From positions 62,001-126,000 of the forward strand of contig CAJNYU010001939.1 of the NCBI GenBank assembly GCA_905331475.1: a stretch of 64,000 nucleotides of DNA, in the 5' to 3' direction. The notes under the pieces are model-generated. The model worked only from the letters and a program-made list of their open reading frames with translations, had not been told where the DNA came from and made no database searches. Of the stretch, positions 50,403 through 61,484 are shown piece by piece. The stretch's first letter is position 1. Each line of letters opens with the position of its first letter. Position numbers and translations under genes: made by a program. Source of the stretch: Rotaria socialis (Eukaryota > Rotifera > Eurotatoria > Philodinida > Philodinidae).

Positions 50403-51532
50403 CAATCAATTACTTCTATACGTTGTCTGTTAACTTGACATTTGATACTTATAGCAATAAATACAACGTTAAATAACTTTTTTTCCTTAAATATATAAAA
50501 AAATATCATCAAAACTCAAAACAATAATCTAGCCTATTTGAAAAGTATGAAGTTAACGAATGAATAAAACTTACGATTTGAAAAGTTCTTGTAAATTTTC
50601 AATAAAATCTCAATTGAAATCTCAGTTACATATGATGAAATTGTTTTTATCTTGAAATTTTTCAAAAACAAAAATAAAGAAAAGTTTTTTACCGAAACAT
50701 AACAATATGGATGGACAGAGTTATATTTTCTATATACTATAGTGTAAATTTAACTTTTTCAAATGGTTCGATAATATTTGATCACGAAAAAGTCCTGTTT
50801 CTTTTACTCTTATTGAAAATAATTTCGTTCGTATACTTATTTTTCTCGTTAAACTCATCAATTTTTACTAGTACAGTTTTTTTAATCAATTCTATTCTTT
50901 TTTTTTGTATTTATGATACTAATCATCGATGTTCTTCCATACCTATATATATTTATAACCTTTTAACTGTTAAAGATAAGGAAAGAAAAAATCTTTTTCT
51001 GAATAGAACAACTCGTATAGTTATATTCTTCAATTGACATTTATGGTGACATCATCTGATAAAATTAAAATGACGTTGTTGTCATTGACTATATTCAAAG
51101 TGAGAGAAAATACTGCTTTTTTATTTGGTTCATCAGTTTTTGCAATTCGATTCAAAGCTTTTGATTTCATATCTAGATTTTTCAAGTATATTCATGATAT
51201 CGATAAACGTACTCGATAATACTTGATGACTCGTCATAGAGAATAGAAATGATCTAAAACAATGTTCTAGTAACATTTGACTGCATGAAATAAATAGTTG
51301 TAATTTTCTCTTTCGCTTCTCGTTATTCGTATAGGAATTTTGAAAAATTGATTTCATTAAAATCTAAATATTTCAGGTAACGGAGCTACAACTAAAATCA
51401 AAGAATCGCGTATCATTTGAATCAATCTTATTTTTTAATGGTTTCATTATTCGAGTGACTAATTTTAGATTATTTTTCTTATTGGTTAGATTTCTTTAAA
51501 AATCCCGTTCGATTAAAAGATTAAAAACAAAA
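50403..51532. other. Spacer between tandem copies
   Basis: A+T-rich DNA separates the dead and intact copies. A plus-strand frame at 50711-51037 is hydrophobic but motif-free and I do not count it as a gene. Confidence 0.4.
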
Positions 51533-52553
51533 ATGATCGGAGTACCTGTAAATTCTAATTCAGTTTATGTTCCAATGGTTCAAAGTGAGTTATTTCATTT
51601 TTCTATTTTCCTCAAATATTTAGTTATTTATTAGCTGGTTGTTTGAAAGCAGAATTTGATTCAACATATCCCATACATTTAAATGGTATTATTAGTCAAC
51701 ATGAATTTCAAGAATCAATTAATAAAATTAATGGTAGAATCTCTTCAAATAAAATTCTAATGATTCTTGGCATATGTTTTGCTTTGTGTATAATAGCTGG
51801 AATGATATTTTTTATTATCGGTGGCATAGCAAATGTTAATTCTCGTGAATATAGGTTTCCTGTCTTGATTGGTGTAGGAATAGCTTTAACTACTTTTGGG
51901 TCACTGTTTTTCGCTTTTGGATGTTGTGCAGTACAATGGAGGCGTGTAGCACGAATGCGACAAGCAATTACTGAAGAATCAATGAAATATTCATCGAGAT
52001 CACCAATACCATGTAGCTGGCGATTAAATATTTCACGAACTTTCGTTGGTGGCTATGGATATTATAATAATAACCATATTATTTATCATGCAAGTATTTT
52101 TTTTATCTATAAAAATTCGTCATTTATTTGAACAATATCAATTATACATAATTAAAAAGAATGTTGCAGAAACTTTTATTTATCAAGATGAAATAGCAAT
52201 AAAAATCAAATCTGTCTCTTTTGGATATAAATTAAAATAGTAACAATTGAATATCATATATTGAGATTTAATTAGAATAAAACTGTAAAACTTTTCTTTC
52301 TAATTGAAATTCTTTTATTTATTTATAGTTAGTTATTGATATTGGTCGTGCTGCATTTGAACGAAGTGGAATATATCAATCTAATCAAGTTGTTCCTTTG
52401 CCAACATCGTCTATTGGAGGATATTATAACTATGCTGCGCCTCCATCTTATTCTGCTCAATTGACTGGATATTGTTCTCATTGCAGTCAACCAAGACCAG
52501 ACTTATCAGCGAAATTTTGTTCATCATGTGGAAATTCGTTCAATATATATTAA
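51533..52553 (+). CDS. Two-TM membrane protein with C-terminal zinc ribbon
   Basis: Exons 51533-51584, 51635-52089 and 52329-52553 sum to 732 nt, or 243 residues. After a short N-terminal region (YPIHLNGIISQHEFQESINK) come two membrane segments, about 67-95 (ILMILGICFALCIIAGMIFF) and 105-130 (LIGVGIALTTFGSLFFAFG), then a basic RRVARMRQAITEES stretch. The third exon ends in a C-x2-C...C-x2-C zinc ribbon (YCSHCSQPRPDLSAKFCSSCG). The second intron must use a GC donor (GCAAGT at 52090): only that border keeps the frame and matches the paralogue's phase-0 join. Both termini probably face the cytosol, by the even number of TMs. I recognise no named family. The neighbouring upstream copy is dead, so this is the functional member of the pair. 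Confidence 0.75.
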
Positions 52554-53673
52554 ACATTTCCTTTCTTTTTACATAAACTTAATATTTAAACTACAATATG
52601 TGTTAGGAAATTTTGTTTAATTCGCTTGAATCAATGCTTATTTGACAATAATAAATAAAATAAAAATATGCTGATAGAGACTTCAACTTATTAAAAATTC
52701 CAATACCCGATGAAATCAACTATCTTTGAAATAAAATGAAAATAAAAGGACAAAGAAAATAATAAGATTATGCAAGTATAATGAATATGAAAGAAAATCA
52801 ACGCTGTTTATACCTAAAAACATGAGAAGAATTAGAATAGATATTTTATTGTGGTCTTTTGTTGATCGATAATAATCAGCAATATATAAAAATAAATTTG
52901 CTTTTCTATATTTGTAAATCAACCACATTGATTCTTTTTCGTTTAATAAACCAATAGATTAATTCATAATTTAATTAATCAAATGATTCCATCGCTTATT
53001 TTGTTTTCAAATTAAGGCTATGAAGTTATTATTGCATTTCTTATTCCAATATTTTGAAATTTAATAAATTATAATCTCTAATCATTTTATATTCATTACC
53101 ATTAAAAACTATTTCTGTGGTTATATGATATCCATGAAAGAATTACATTCATTAGACTAATTTTAGTGAATATTTCACTTAATAAGAATCATAATTTATA
53201 TTTACAATAAAATGATATTCAAAAATTTTGTAGTTGCTTCAGTTTTTATTTATCATTGATTCAAATATATAACACAATTGTCAGTATGGCTTCTTGAATA
53301 AAATAGTTTATGCGCATGCTATGAAATAATCTCTTTAATTAGCATCATCAAATGTTAAGTCTATGACTTGTGTAGAAATTTACTTTAAATGAAACTTCTT
53401 AATATTTATTCATTTCCCCCCCACTTTCATAGCAACCTAAACTATGAAAATTTCCTTCTGAATGTTAGCAAAAAAGAACTATCATGATAAGAAATACACT
53501 TCATTGAGTTAAGGTCCATGGTTGATTATGATTTTATGTTCATTTAAAATTGAAATCAGTATTTTATTTCAGAAATATTCTTTCAATATCTATTGTTGCA
53601 ATTAAATTTATTTATTAAACATAAAAAATCTATCGGCAAAAGATTGAAAGAAATAGTTAAAGCACAATCGTAC
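52554..53673. other. Intergenic region, no gene recognised
   Basis: 3' flank of the zinc-ribbon gene. A+T-rich, with a C-run near 53416 but no structured repeat or coding signal. Confidence 0.4.
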
Positions 53674-54808
53674 CGAGGTGACCAAAAGACTAGTAAAAAG
53701 ACTAGTCTTTTTTCTAGACAAGTCGGCCGTCCAGTCTAGTCTTTTTCTCAAAATGTCCTAGTACATGACTAATCTGAAATCTCGTAGTCCATAGTGCCCG
53801 TTCGGACTATGAAAGTGACTGGAGTCATTCTATTTGTCATGCGTAGTCTTTTTCGAAAAAAAAATCTAGACTCTAGACATGCTGTACCATCCTGACGCCC
53901 GTCTAAAATATGATTCTAAATAAAAGTAAGAGCGTCCATGACGCTTTACATGACGAGTTGTGGTCTTATATAATGACGAGATCCTGACTAGTCTAAACTG
54001 AAATATTTTATGACTACAACTAGATTCGAACACACATACCAACTATTACTTACCCATCGTTCAGACCATTGAGCCATTTGATCGAGAGATCAATTTATCA
54101 GTATTTCTAGTCATTTTAAGATGCTTTAAAATACGAATTTTTTCTAAGTTTTATTCAATTTTTCATGTGAATAAAAAATATTTTTTTATAAACTCCAAAA
54201 TTATTCAGATGAAATTGAATAAAATAAATTGAAAACTGTGGTGATTTTATCTCATGTTTTTGTCTTGTTTTAGTCATTAATTTAGCAATTCAGCAGGACA
54301 TTTTATTCAACAATTTTTTTCTATCTAATATTTATTTAGATAATTCAGAATTCAGACTGACGGTGTACTTAAAAAATAGAATAATCTTTACGAACATACA
54401 ACAGTTTATATTAGCCTAGGAGCAGTCATTCTAGCTACCATTAAAGGCATTTTCGGGTAAGGAGAATCCGTTTCCATCAAGTGATTTCTGCACGCATGCT
54501 ATATGGAAGATACCCATTTGCATTTTAGAATATATACATAGACATAAGGCTTACTGTATTATGAACTGCCGTCAAGACGCCAGTCTGATTTTTAATAGTA
54601 TTATAAGTGTCTCTAATGTTGTAATCTAACTTTCTTCTCCATTTTTTACAATATTTTCCCCTGCTATGGGCTAGTCCAGGTGGGAGTAAATGAATAAACA
54701 GACCAGTCTAGACGACTGAAAGGACATACGGACTAGTCAGAACATAATGCTCTGAAATATCTTGGACCAGTCTAGATGGATAAAAGGACAAACGGATTAA
54801 GCACCTCG
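53674..54808. mobile_element. Inverted-repeat element with CGAGGTG ends and TAGTC-rich flanks
   Basis: Left end CGAGGTGACCAAAAGACTAG and right end TTAAGCACCTCG share only a short terminal inverted repeat, but the subterminal regions are full of GACTAGTC and GTCTAGAC words on both sides (53690-53890 and 54670-54790). The centre is A+T-rich and non-coding. No target duplication is visible. Likely a non-autonomous DNA transposon; superfamily unknown. Confidence 0.5.
54018..54078 (-). repeat. tRNA-like pol III box pair (degenerate)
   Basis: On the minus strand TGGCTCAATGGTCTGAACG resembles an A box and TGTTCGAATCTAG a B box at tRNA-like spacing. The T stem does not pair, so this is not a working tRNA. 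It may be the head of an old tRNA-derived SINE caught in the element. Confidence 0.35.
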
Positions 54809-54949
54809 CTAATATTATTAGAAGTAAACTCTATAAATTATTTAAAACTTTCAAATATATTTTGCATCTAAATTTTTAATAAAAAAAACTCTTTGTAGCA
54901 ATAATTACCATTGAGTTCTATTGTTTACTTTGATATAATTTCGTTCTTT

Positions 54950-56065
54950 CTTGTGCATCAGTTGTCGATTCTCTATCATTATATTTAACAAAAACAGCTT
55001 CAAATGATCCCGATGATGTTCCAACCATATTTTTATCGGCAGAACGATTTTCATAAATACTACATTGATAATTTGCTTTTTTTAGAAAAATCTATTGTTT
55101 GATATTTAGTTAATAAACCATCAATCATATAACCTGCTTCTGATATACGACTTGATATGGCTATTTCACTTAATAGCGTTTATTGTATCAGATTGAAATA
55201 GAACAGACGGTTCAATAAAAATCAGTTATTAAAAAGTAAGATTGAACATGTGCTGCAATAGCACAACTAATCGTACACTCGACTAATTTTACTTTTGTAT
55301 TGAGACGTTTTGTAAAAATGTCATACCCGTAGAATTTTGTTTTTAAATTGCTTTTCGTAATCTAATCTAAATTTCAAAAAGTAGGGTGGAAAAATGGACC
55401 ACGAACAGAATAATTCATAAATATAAAATATTTATATTGTTTTATGTTGGGTTTACGATAATGATGATGATGATAACCATAATTACTAGGGACTATTCGT
55501 CGGCTCTTATGTTGAATATAATAAGCATTACTTTTCAATAATAAAGGCATTTGTCCTTTGTTTATCATTTCATTATAAATTTATTGTAAAATAAAAACAT
55601 AATCAACATCATCTCGTTCACGTACAGCTGTCTCAATAAAATATTTGAAATTTCCATAAGCATATTTATGACTGTTTGCATAGACATAAATCAAGAAAAT
55701 ATTTGAATTGACAGGTTTATCAACAGAGCTGAAGAAAGAAATCTTTTCTATAATCTTTGAATTCCCTTTAAAAAAATCATGTTTTCAAAAAACATAAATT
55801 GTATTTTGTTGGATAAAGAAAAAAAGAGCATTTTATTTTCGATAGCACCTTAAATTTCTTATCTTTCTCATCCGACAGTAATTTTTAGGAGATTTTTATT
55901 TTCACTTTTAGTATTAAGAAAAGATGAAATCAATATATTTCTAATATTTTGGTAATTGATGGATTCTTTAAGATGAAATGAATGTTTCGGAACAAAAGTA
56001 ACTGAGGCCAGCATGAAAATTAAAATAAAAAAACATGATAATGTATGGGATCTGTTCGACTCCAT
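54950..56065 (-). pseudogene. Decayed glycosyltransferase-like gene
   Basis: From 56065 leftward one reads an N-terminal membrane anchor (SCFFILIFMLASVTF), then after stops IFLIYVYANSHKYAYGNFKY and ERDDVDYVFILQ ended by TAA. Next are MPLLLKSNAYYIQH and, further on, FTKRLNTKVKLVECTISC, AAHVQSYFLITDF ended by TGA, and finally GYMIDGLLTKYQTIDFS. The order and the VKLV..TISC...HVQSYFL block match a family of type II membrane proteins that I associate with glycosyltransferase-like folds; the name is tentative. At least four nonsense or frameshift lesions show that it is dead. Confidence 0.6.
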
Positions 56066-58449
56066 TCTATTACATTATTAATAGTCTAAAAGAAGAAGTG
56101 AGAGCATTTAATTTAGATAATATTTTAAATTCAAAACAGTATACTTTATCTTGAGAGTAAAATTTGATTCATTAAGAACATAATTTATCTAAGAAGAATG
56201 ATTTCTCACACAAAAGAATAATTTGTTTTATCTTTCCTATTAAACAGAACACGATAGTCATAAGAAGGAAACATTTACAGATGATTGTTTCTATGAAACG
56301 AACGAAGAACTCGCCATAGATATTCTCATTTTAGTAAGAATACTTCGGTTTTATTTTATTGATATGATATAGTTGTACATGTAATACTTATGAGCTGATC
56401 GAATTTTTATTATCCTTAGCCATGAGATATGACTTTAATGGAAAATCATATTTTTTCAGTATCATCTTTTTTTTCTTTATAAAGTCTGTATTCTTATTGA
56501 ATAGATATTGAGAACTTTGATGAATAATTTCTATAAGAATATTTTCAATTGTTGAAATTTTATCTTGTCGACATATAAAACTTTCAAAAGCTGCATACTG
56601 GATAGTGGAACGAATAAAAAATAACTGTAGCTGAAAAATATTGTACTTTATAGAAGTCTACTCAAACAAATTCTGAAGTTATTTATTGATTTTAGTAACA
56701 TGCTATCTGAAAAATAGAGCCCAAACTATGTACGTGACAATGAACGTATAAGATATTGATATATTCTGCAAATGTTGTTTGTCTTTTTGACAATGACTAT
56801 CCTTATATTAGAATATAGTTTTCTTTTAACTGTTTCTGATAAAAAAAAACGAGTGTTCTATTATTTACTCTGTTTTATAAGTAGTTTCTTGATATTGTTG
56901 TTTTACTCAATTTGAGAAACTTGATTTTTGACGTTTCGTCAGTTCAACAAGTTTCGTTTTAATTTATATTGAACCATGATGCAATATCTAAGGTTGATAA
57001 TAAAACTTCACTAGTATGAAACATTACATCGCGAAGCAAAAACAAGGATGGCAACAAATAATTTTATTGTTCGAAACTTACGATTGCCTTTTGCGTGGTA
57101 CAAAACGATATTTGACTGTTTATAAGAATGCTGAGAAACATTATTTATTTCACTTCCTGAAAAAAGAAATTATTTTCTTGTTCGATGTTCTTTACAATGC
57201 AATCTTCCAGGAAGACACTGATGAGAACGAAAAAATACAAAGGAACAAACAATAATAAACAATGCAACTGGTGCAGCAATGACAAGAAACATCTTGTAGA
57301 AAACTTTAATATGAACATTTTGCACAAACGTCAAAACTAGTTATTAGAGATTAAACAAAAATCTTTCTAAAACAGTAAATATTTATTCAATATTATCTTA
57401 TGAATTGTTTGAATCATTTTTTGAGGAAAACTTTGGTAATTCCTCTCCACTGATTCGTTCACTCAGACATAAATTAACATTAAAATAATTTTTCAGGAGA
57501 AAAGAAAACCAATTTAAATTGTATCAATTATAGTGCATTTGTTGTTTTAAAGTTTTATGTTCTCGCAAACCATTGATTTAAGAAATCAAAAATAATTCAT
57601 GATGTCTCAAACATAAATAAAATTTAAAACATGTTCAAACAAAATCACTGAAATGGGATGGATGTGTGGGGTGTGTGCATAAAGACACGACGAACCACTA
57701 CTCACACCATCAAGTTGATTCAAGAAACGTTGAAAAAACATGTAATTCGAATTTACGCAACGAATTTACAATGTTCTATATTTTTCTCATTTTTCATGTC
57801 CTTTCTTGCATTTTAAAAAAGTTTCATCCTATGTAAATTCCTATTTTTTTCAAAAACTCGAAATCCGAGACCAGCAGTTCTATCATATATAGTAGCTTAA
57901 ATCATGATAAATATTTTCAAATTAATGCCATTATTTCAAAATATTAAATCATTGCTTTTACTTTAATTCATGAGGTTGTGAAAATAAACTATTATTTAAG
58001 ATATTGCTAGCACGTAGTAAATGATGAATATAAAAATATAATAATGATGCATGTTCTACGTACATATAATATATAATTAGCGCGCTTCACTGGTTGACGA
58101 AGAGAAAAAAAACATTTAGAATGTTACTTGATAAAATAAACCAATAATAAAACAAGAAATATTGTCTGACAAGTTACAATCAAAATAAAAAAGCGTTGCA
58201 TGTAGTAGGTGTATAAACATCAATATCAAATCAACAAAAATTTAAAAAAATATATATTTCAATGGTTCGCCTGTTTTCTTCTAATATTTTTATAACGATT
58301 CAATGAATATTTTGCTTTTTGGTTACGGATGAGAAATTTTTCTAGTCTTTCTCATATTTTGCATATAAATAGAAATGATATAATCGACTTTGAATCATTG
58401 ACGAAAAATAAGCTAATATTTCATTCATCTAGTAACTATTATACTAAAA
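56066..58449. other. Intergenic region, no gene recognised
   Basis: A+T-rich sequence. A 79-codon plus-strand frame at 57016-57255 lacks motifs. The last part is the upstream flank of the His-rich gene; TATAAAT at about 58364-58370 could be a TATA box about 80 nt before its ATG. Confidence 0.4.
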
Positions 58450-59041
58450 ATGTTCGGTCATCATCATCATCATCATAATAATAATCCTTATATGAATCGA
58501 GAAATGGGGTCGGATATGTGGATTCAACAAAATATTCCCGGGGGATTAAACAGTAAGTATAATGACATGTTGTTACTAATACTATTTCAATTTAATTCGT
58601 TTATTAAAGAAATTATTGAAACAAAATCTATTTGAGATGTCATCTAAACAGTACAATACTTTTAGCAATTCATATCATTCTTTGAATTCGCTGTTATAAT
58701 TTAGATAGTAAAAAACAAAGTCGAAAATAAACTTTCTTAAATAATTTTACTCGTGGCCATCGAAAGAGGTTCTTCGAATTGTAATGAATTTCGTAGTTGT
58801 CTCATAAGCCTTAACAGTGAATTACTTTTTATTCGTATAGATTGATAATAAAATGATAAAAATAGTAATTGAATATTTTTTAATTATGTATTTTAATATA
58901 GGTCCCTTGGGAGAATATCTTGACAATAGAATGGGTGGAAATCCAAATCCAACCTTTGGTCAAACTGTTGGAGGCTATCCAGGTGTCAATGGATTTGGTG
59001 GTTATCCAAACTATGGCAATTCATTTGGTTATTACATGTAA
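58450..59041 (+). CDS. Small His/Gly/Tyr-rich protein
   Basis: Two exons (58450-58552 and 58902-59041) join in phase 1 across a 349-nt intron to give 80 residues. The N-terminus is MFGHHHHHHNNNPYMNREMG, with six consecutive histidines. The C-terminal half is low-complexity, rich in Gly, Tyr, Asn and Pro (GGYPGVNGFGGYPNYGN). There is no signal peptide, membrane segment or known domain. The splice borders (GTAAGT and ATATAG) and restored frame support a real gene. Such composition suggests an intrinsically disordered, possibly metal-binding or assembly-prone protein, but no function can be assigned. Confidence 0.6.
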
Positions 59042-59400
59042 CGAGCAATATTCATAAAAACTCGACTTTTTTTTGTTCATAATAATTTATTCTAATGAAT
59101 CCTATTTAAATGTTTCATTTATTTTTTTTTATCTATTACAAAAATAAAGTATAGAGGGGCTACCGGGACTTATTTTTTTGGGATTTATTAGATCTCTTAA
59201 AAATTCCGGGATCTTTTCTCTATGTGGTATAACGTGAAACAATGCTCTTAAAAATCACATAAATCTGTATATATCACAGTGTAAACTATCCTCGGATCGA
59301 TTTTATCAAACAGATTTATTCTAACAATATTATTTTATAACAAAGACTATTCTAGCACCTATCAGAGCAAATAATTTTCTAGCGAATCATTTTAATGTCA
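59042..59400. other. 3' flank of the His-rich gene
   Basis: AATAAA occurs at about 59142-59147, just after the gene, and may be its polyadenylation signal. The remainder grades into the repeat region. Confidence 0.4.
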
Positions 59401-59811
59401 GCGGATCTATTAAGGATATATATGTCTCTATGGACATTCACCTGCACTTAACTCCCTAAGATAAATCGATCCTCCAGCGGATCTATTATTTTTCTAGCAG
59501 ATATATTCTATACATAACAGAATTGATTAATATCCATAACTATTGTTCTAAAGCTTTCACAATTATCTAACAACACCGGATGGCTTAGTGGTAAGAGCGT
59601 TGACTCCTTAGTTCAGATACCTAAGGCTCGAATCCTTATTCGATCACTTCCTTTTTTTACTTAGAATGTTCTAAAAATTAATTTGATAAAAAACTCGATA
59701 GAAATATCAAAATCAACTAATTTCTTCGCGGATCTATTAACAATGCATATCTCTCTATGTACATTCACTTACATTTAACTCTCTAAGATAAATCGATCCC
59801 CTAGCGGATCT
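59401..59811. repeat. Direct repeats flanking a tRNA-like sequence
   Basis: About 85 bp at 59402-59487 recurs at 59728-59811: both start GCGGATCTATTAA, contain TAAGATAAATCGATCC and end AGCGGATCTATT. Blocks from between them (AATATCCATAACTATTG and ACAACACCGGATGG) reappear in degraded form at about 60115-60185 and near 14140-14200. This is a dispersed repeat family, possibly tRNA-derived. Confidence 0.65.
59574..59645 (+). pseudogene. tRNA-Lys(CTT)-like sequence, probably a tRNA pseudogene or SINE head
   Basis: The sequence folds with tRNA geometry. The D stem is GCTT/GAGC and the anticodon stem TTGAC/TTCAG has one mismatch. The loop TCCTTAG places CTT at the anticodon, a 5-nt variable region follows, and the T stem TAAGG/CCTTA is perfect with loop CTCGAAT. 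A box (TGGCTTAGTGG) and B box (GGCTCGAATCC) are recognisable, and a T7 pol III terminator follows at 59652-59658. Against function: position 33 is C instead of the invariant T, and only about four of seven acceptor pairs form. It is embedded in dispersed repeats. Confidence 0.6.
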
Positions 59812-60907
59812 ATTTAGGATATATATAGCAGAATTCCATAGAAATATCCCTACTAAAAATCGTGTCACACGCTACTGAATAGCTATTCTGCCGGATCTAT
59901 TTCGATCAGAGTGTTCGTTGTTAGTTTATTATGAAAATTTCTTAGATTCAATTACTTTCTTGCTAAACTGATACTTTTTCCAAGGTTACACATCGAACAT
60001 AATCATCTTTCATTTAATAAGTTATTCACAGCTCCGTGACATTTTACAATTCCTCGACGGATGAATTCTTCTTTCAGCGAATGTATTCTAAGAGCACGAG
60101 CTTCCAAATATAATGATATCCATTACCCTAAATTTTTACAATCGTCAATAACACCGTTGGATTAACTTGTTATCGCGCTGTCTTGTGTTGATTATAAAAT
60201 GTTCCAAACCTATTTGATTTAATATTTTTTTCTCATACAAAATAATCGTTGTTTGCAAAATTTTAGTCTAAAATTTATGATAATAATCTGTAACATAAAT
60301 CACAAGACATTTTAAAATATTCTATGTAGGGTCGTTCTAAATAAATTTATTTATTGATAAAAAGTTCATTCTAAACTTATTACTTTAATATAGTTATATT
60401 TTACTTTGAAAATTGATTGACAGACTTACTGAAAGTATTGTTATGGTTCCATAGCATCTAATAGATTTATTAACAGGAAAGCCTAACATTTATTTCATTA
60501 ATGATATTGACACGATATTGCTGATATATGCAGGCATCAAAGTAAAATTTTTTTTTATAGCCTCGTGCCTTTTACTTTTAGTTTAATTTATCTAATCGTT
60601 AGATCACCTACGTCTCGTGTTACTTGCAGTCTAATATCTGATTTAATGATTGGTACCTCATTCATTGTATGGCCCATGATGATATATACTTTAGTGCAAA
60701 ATTCAAGTATTGATTTTCGAATAGATACATGATTCCAGTCCGACTATAACTGAAAAGTTCTGGCATCCATCAGTTATAATCATTATAACTTTTGCACATT
60801 AATCTAAATTATTACGGTAATGCGCAAACATATTGGCTTTTTCTCGGCACTATAATGCTATTAGATTATGTGACTGTTTCCGATTACTGTGTAGGTAGAA
60901 ATGGGCG
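59812..60907. other. Repeat-rich spacer, no gene recognised
   Basis: It contains further degraded pieces of the 59.5-kb repeat (for example AACACCGTTGGATTAACTTG at about 60150-60169). Otherwise A+T-rich without coding signal. Confidence 0.35.
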
Positions 60908-60957
60908 CGAGTCGCGGCTCTTCGGGCGGGGGGCACTTTGCGCCCCCACGCCGCGAG
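60908..60957. repeat. GC-rich palindrome
   Basis: In an A+T-rich setting this 50-bp stretch is almost pure G+C. An outer stem CGCGGC/GCCGCG (60913-60918 and 60950-60955) encloses an inner stem GGGGG/CCCCC with an ACTTTGC-type loop. It may be a transposon end or lie inside the gypsy LTR. Confidence 0.6.
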
Positions 60958-60999
60958 ACTATTATAAAGGTTGTGTGACGTGGTTGGGAAGTTTTTTTC

Positions 61000-61425
61000 C
61001 GGTGGTTATTGATGTGAATAGTTTTTAGTTATGGTATGCAATTAAGAAGACAATTCGATATCAACAAGGAAAAAGCATACCTCTGTGTCTCCAACTATTC
61101 TTATTGTATTTCTAATGAATTTTCCATGAATTGCTGTATTTCCAAATACTTGTACATAGAAATATATGGAAATACACTTTTACCCATTTGAATATCAATC
61201 ACTATGTGAGCTTTATTCAACCAATAAAAAAGGGGAAAAAAACAAAAAAAAAACAACATCAAACACACATACTCAACTCATGACCCATCCTTGCTCACCA
61301 TGCTCCTCCTCACAGAACGAGAGAAGATACAAATATGCATAACTATGTAAAGAGGAATGGAACGAAGAAGAATGACAACTGAACTACGTATCATATACTC
61401 AAAGGAAAGCGAGAAGTCGCTTACA
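61000..61425 (-). mobile_element. 3' LTR (partial; far end uncertain) of the Ty3/gypsy element
   Basis: On the minus strand the sequence immediately after the polypurine tract begins TGTAAGCGACTTC, giving the expected TG start at 61425. An AATAAAG polyadenylation signal lies on the minus strand at about 61210-61216. The other LTR is outside the window, so the LTR end near 60.9-61.0 kb cannot be fixed. Confidence 0.5.
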
Positions 61426-61437
61426 CTTCCCCTTCCC
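61426..61437 (-). promoter_or_regulatory. Polypurine tract of the gypsy element
   Basis: GGGAAGGGGAAG on the minus strand directly precedes the TG of the LTR and lies about 50 bp beyond the last reading frame, the standard position for priming plus-strand DNA synthesis. Confidence 0.65.
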
Positions 61438-61484
61438 AAGAGAGTTTACAAAAAAAGAAAAAGTTCAGGAAACGAAAACACAAT

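Noticed and set aside
54018-54078. Functional tRNA on the minus strand
   Set aside because: A and B boxes are present, but the T stem does not pair and the anticodon arm is not formed.
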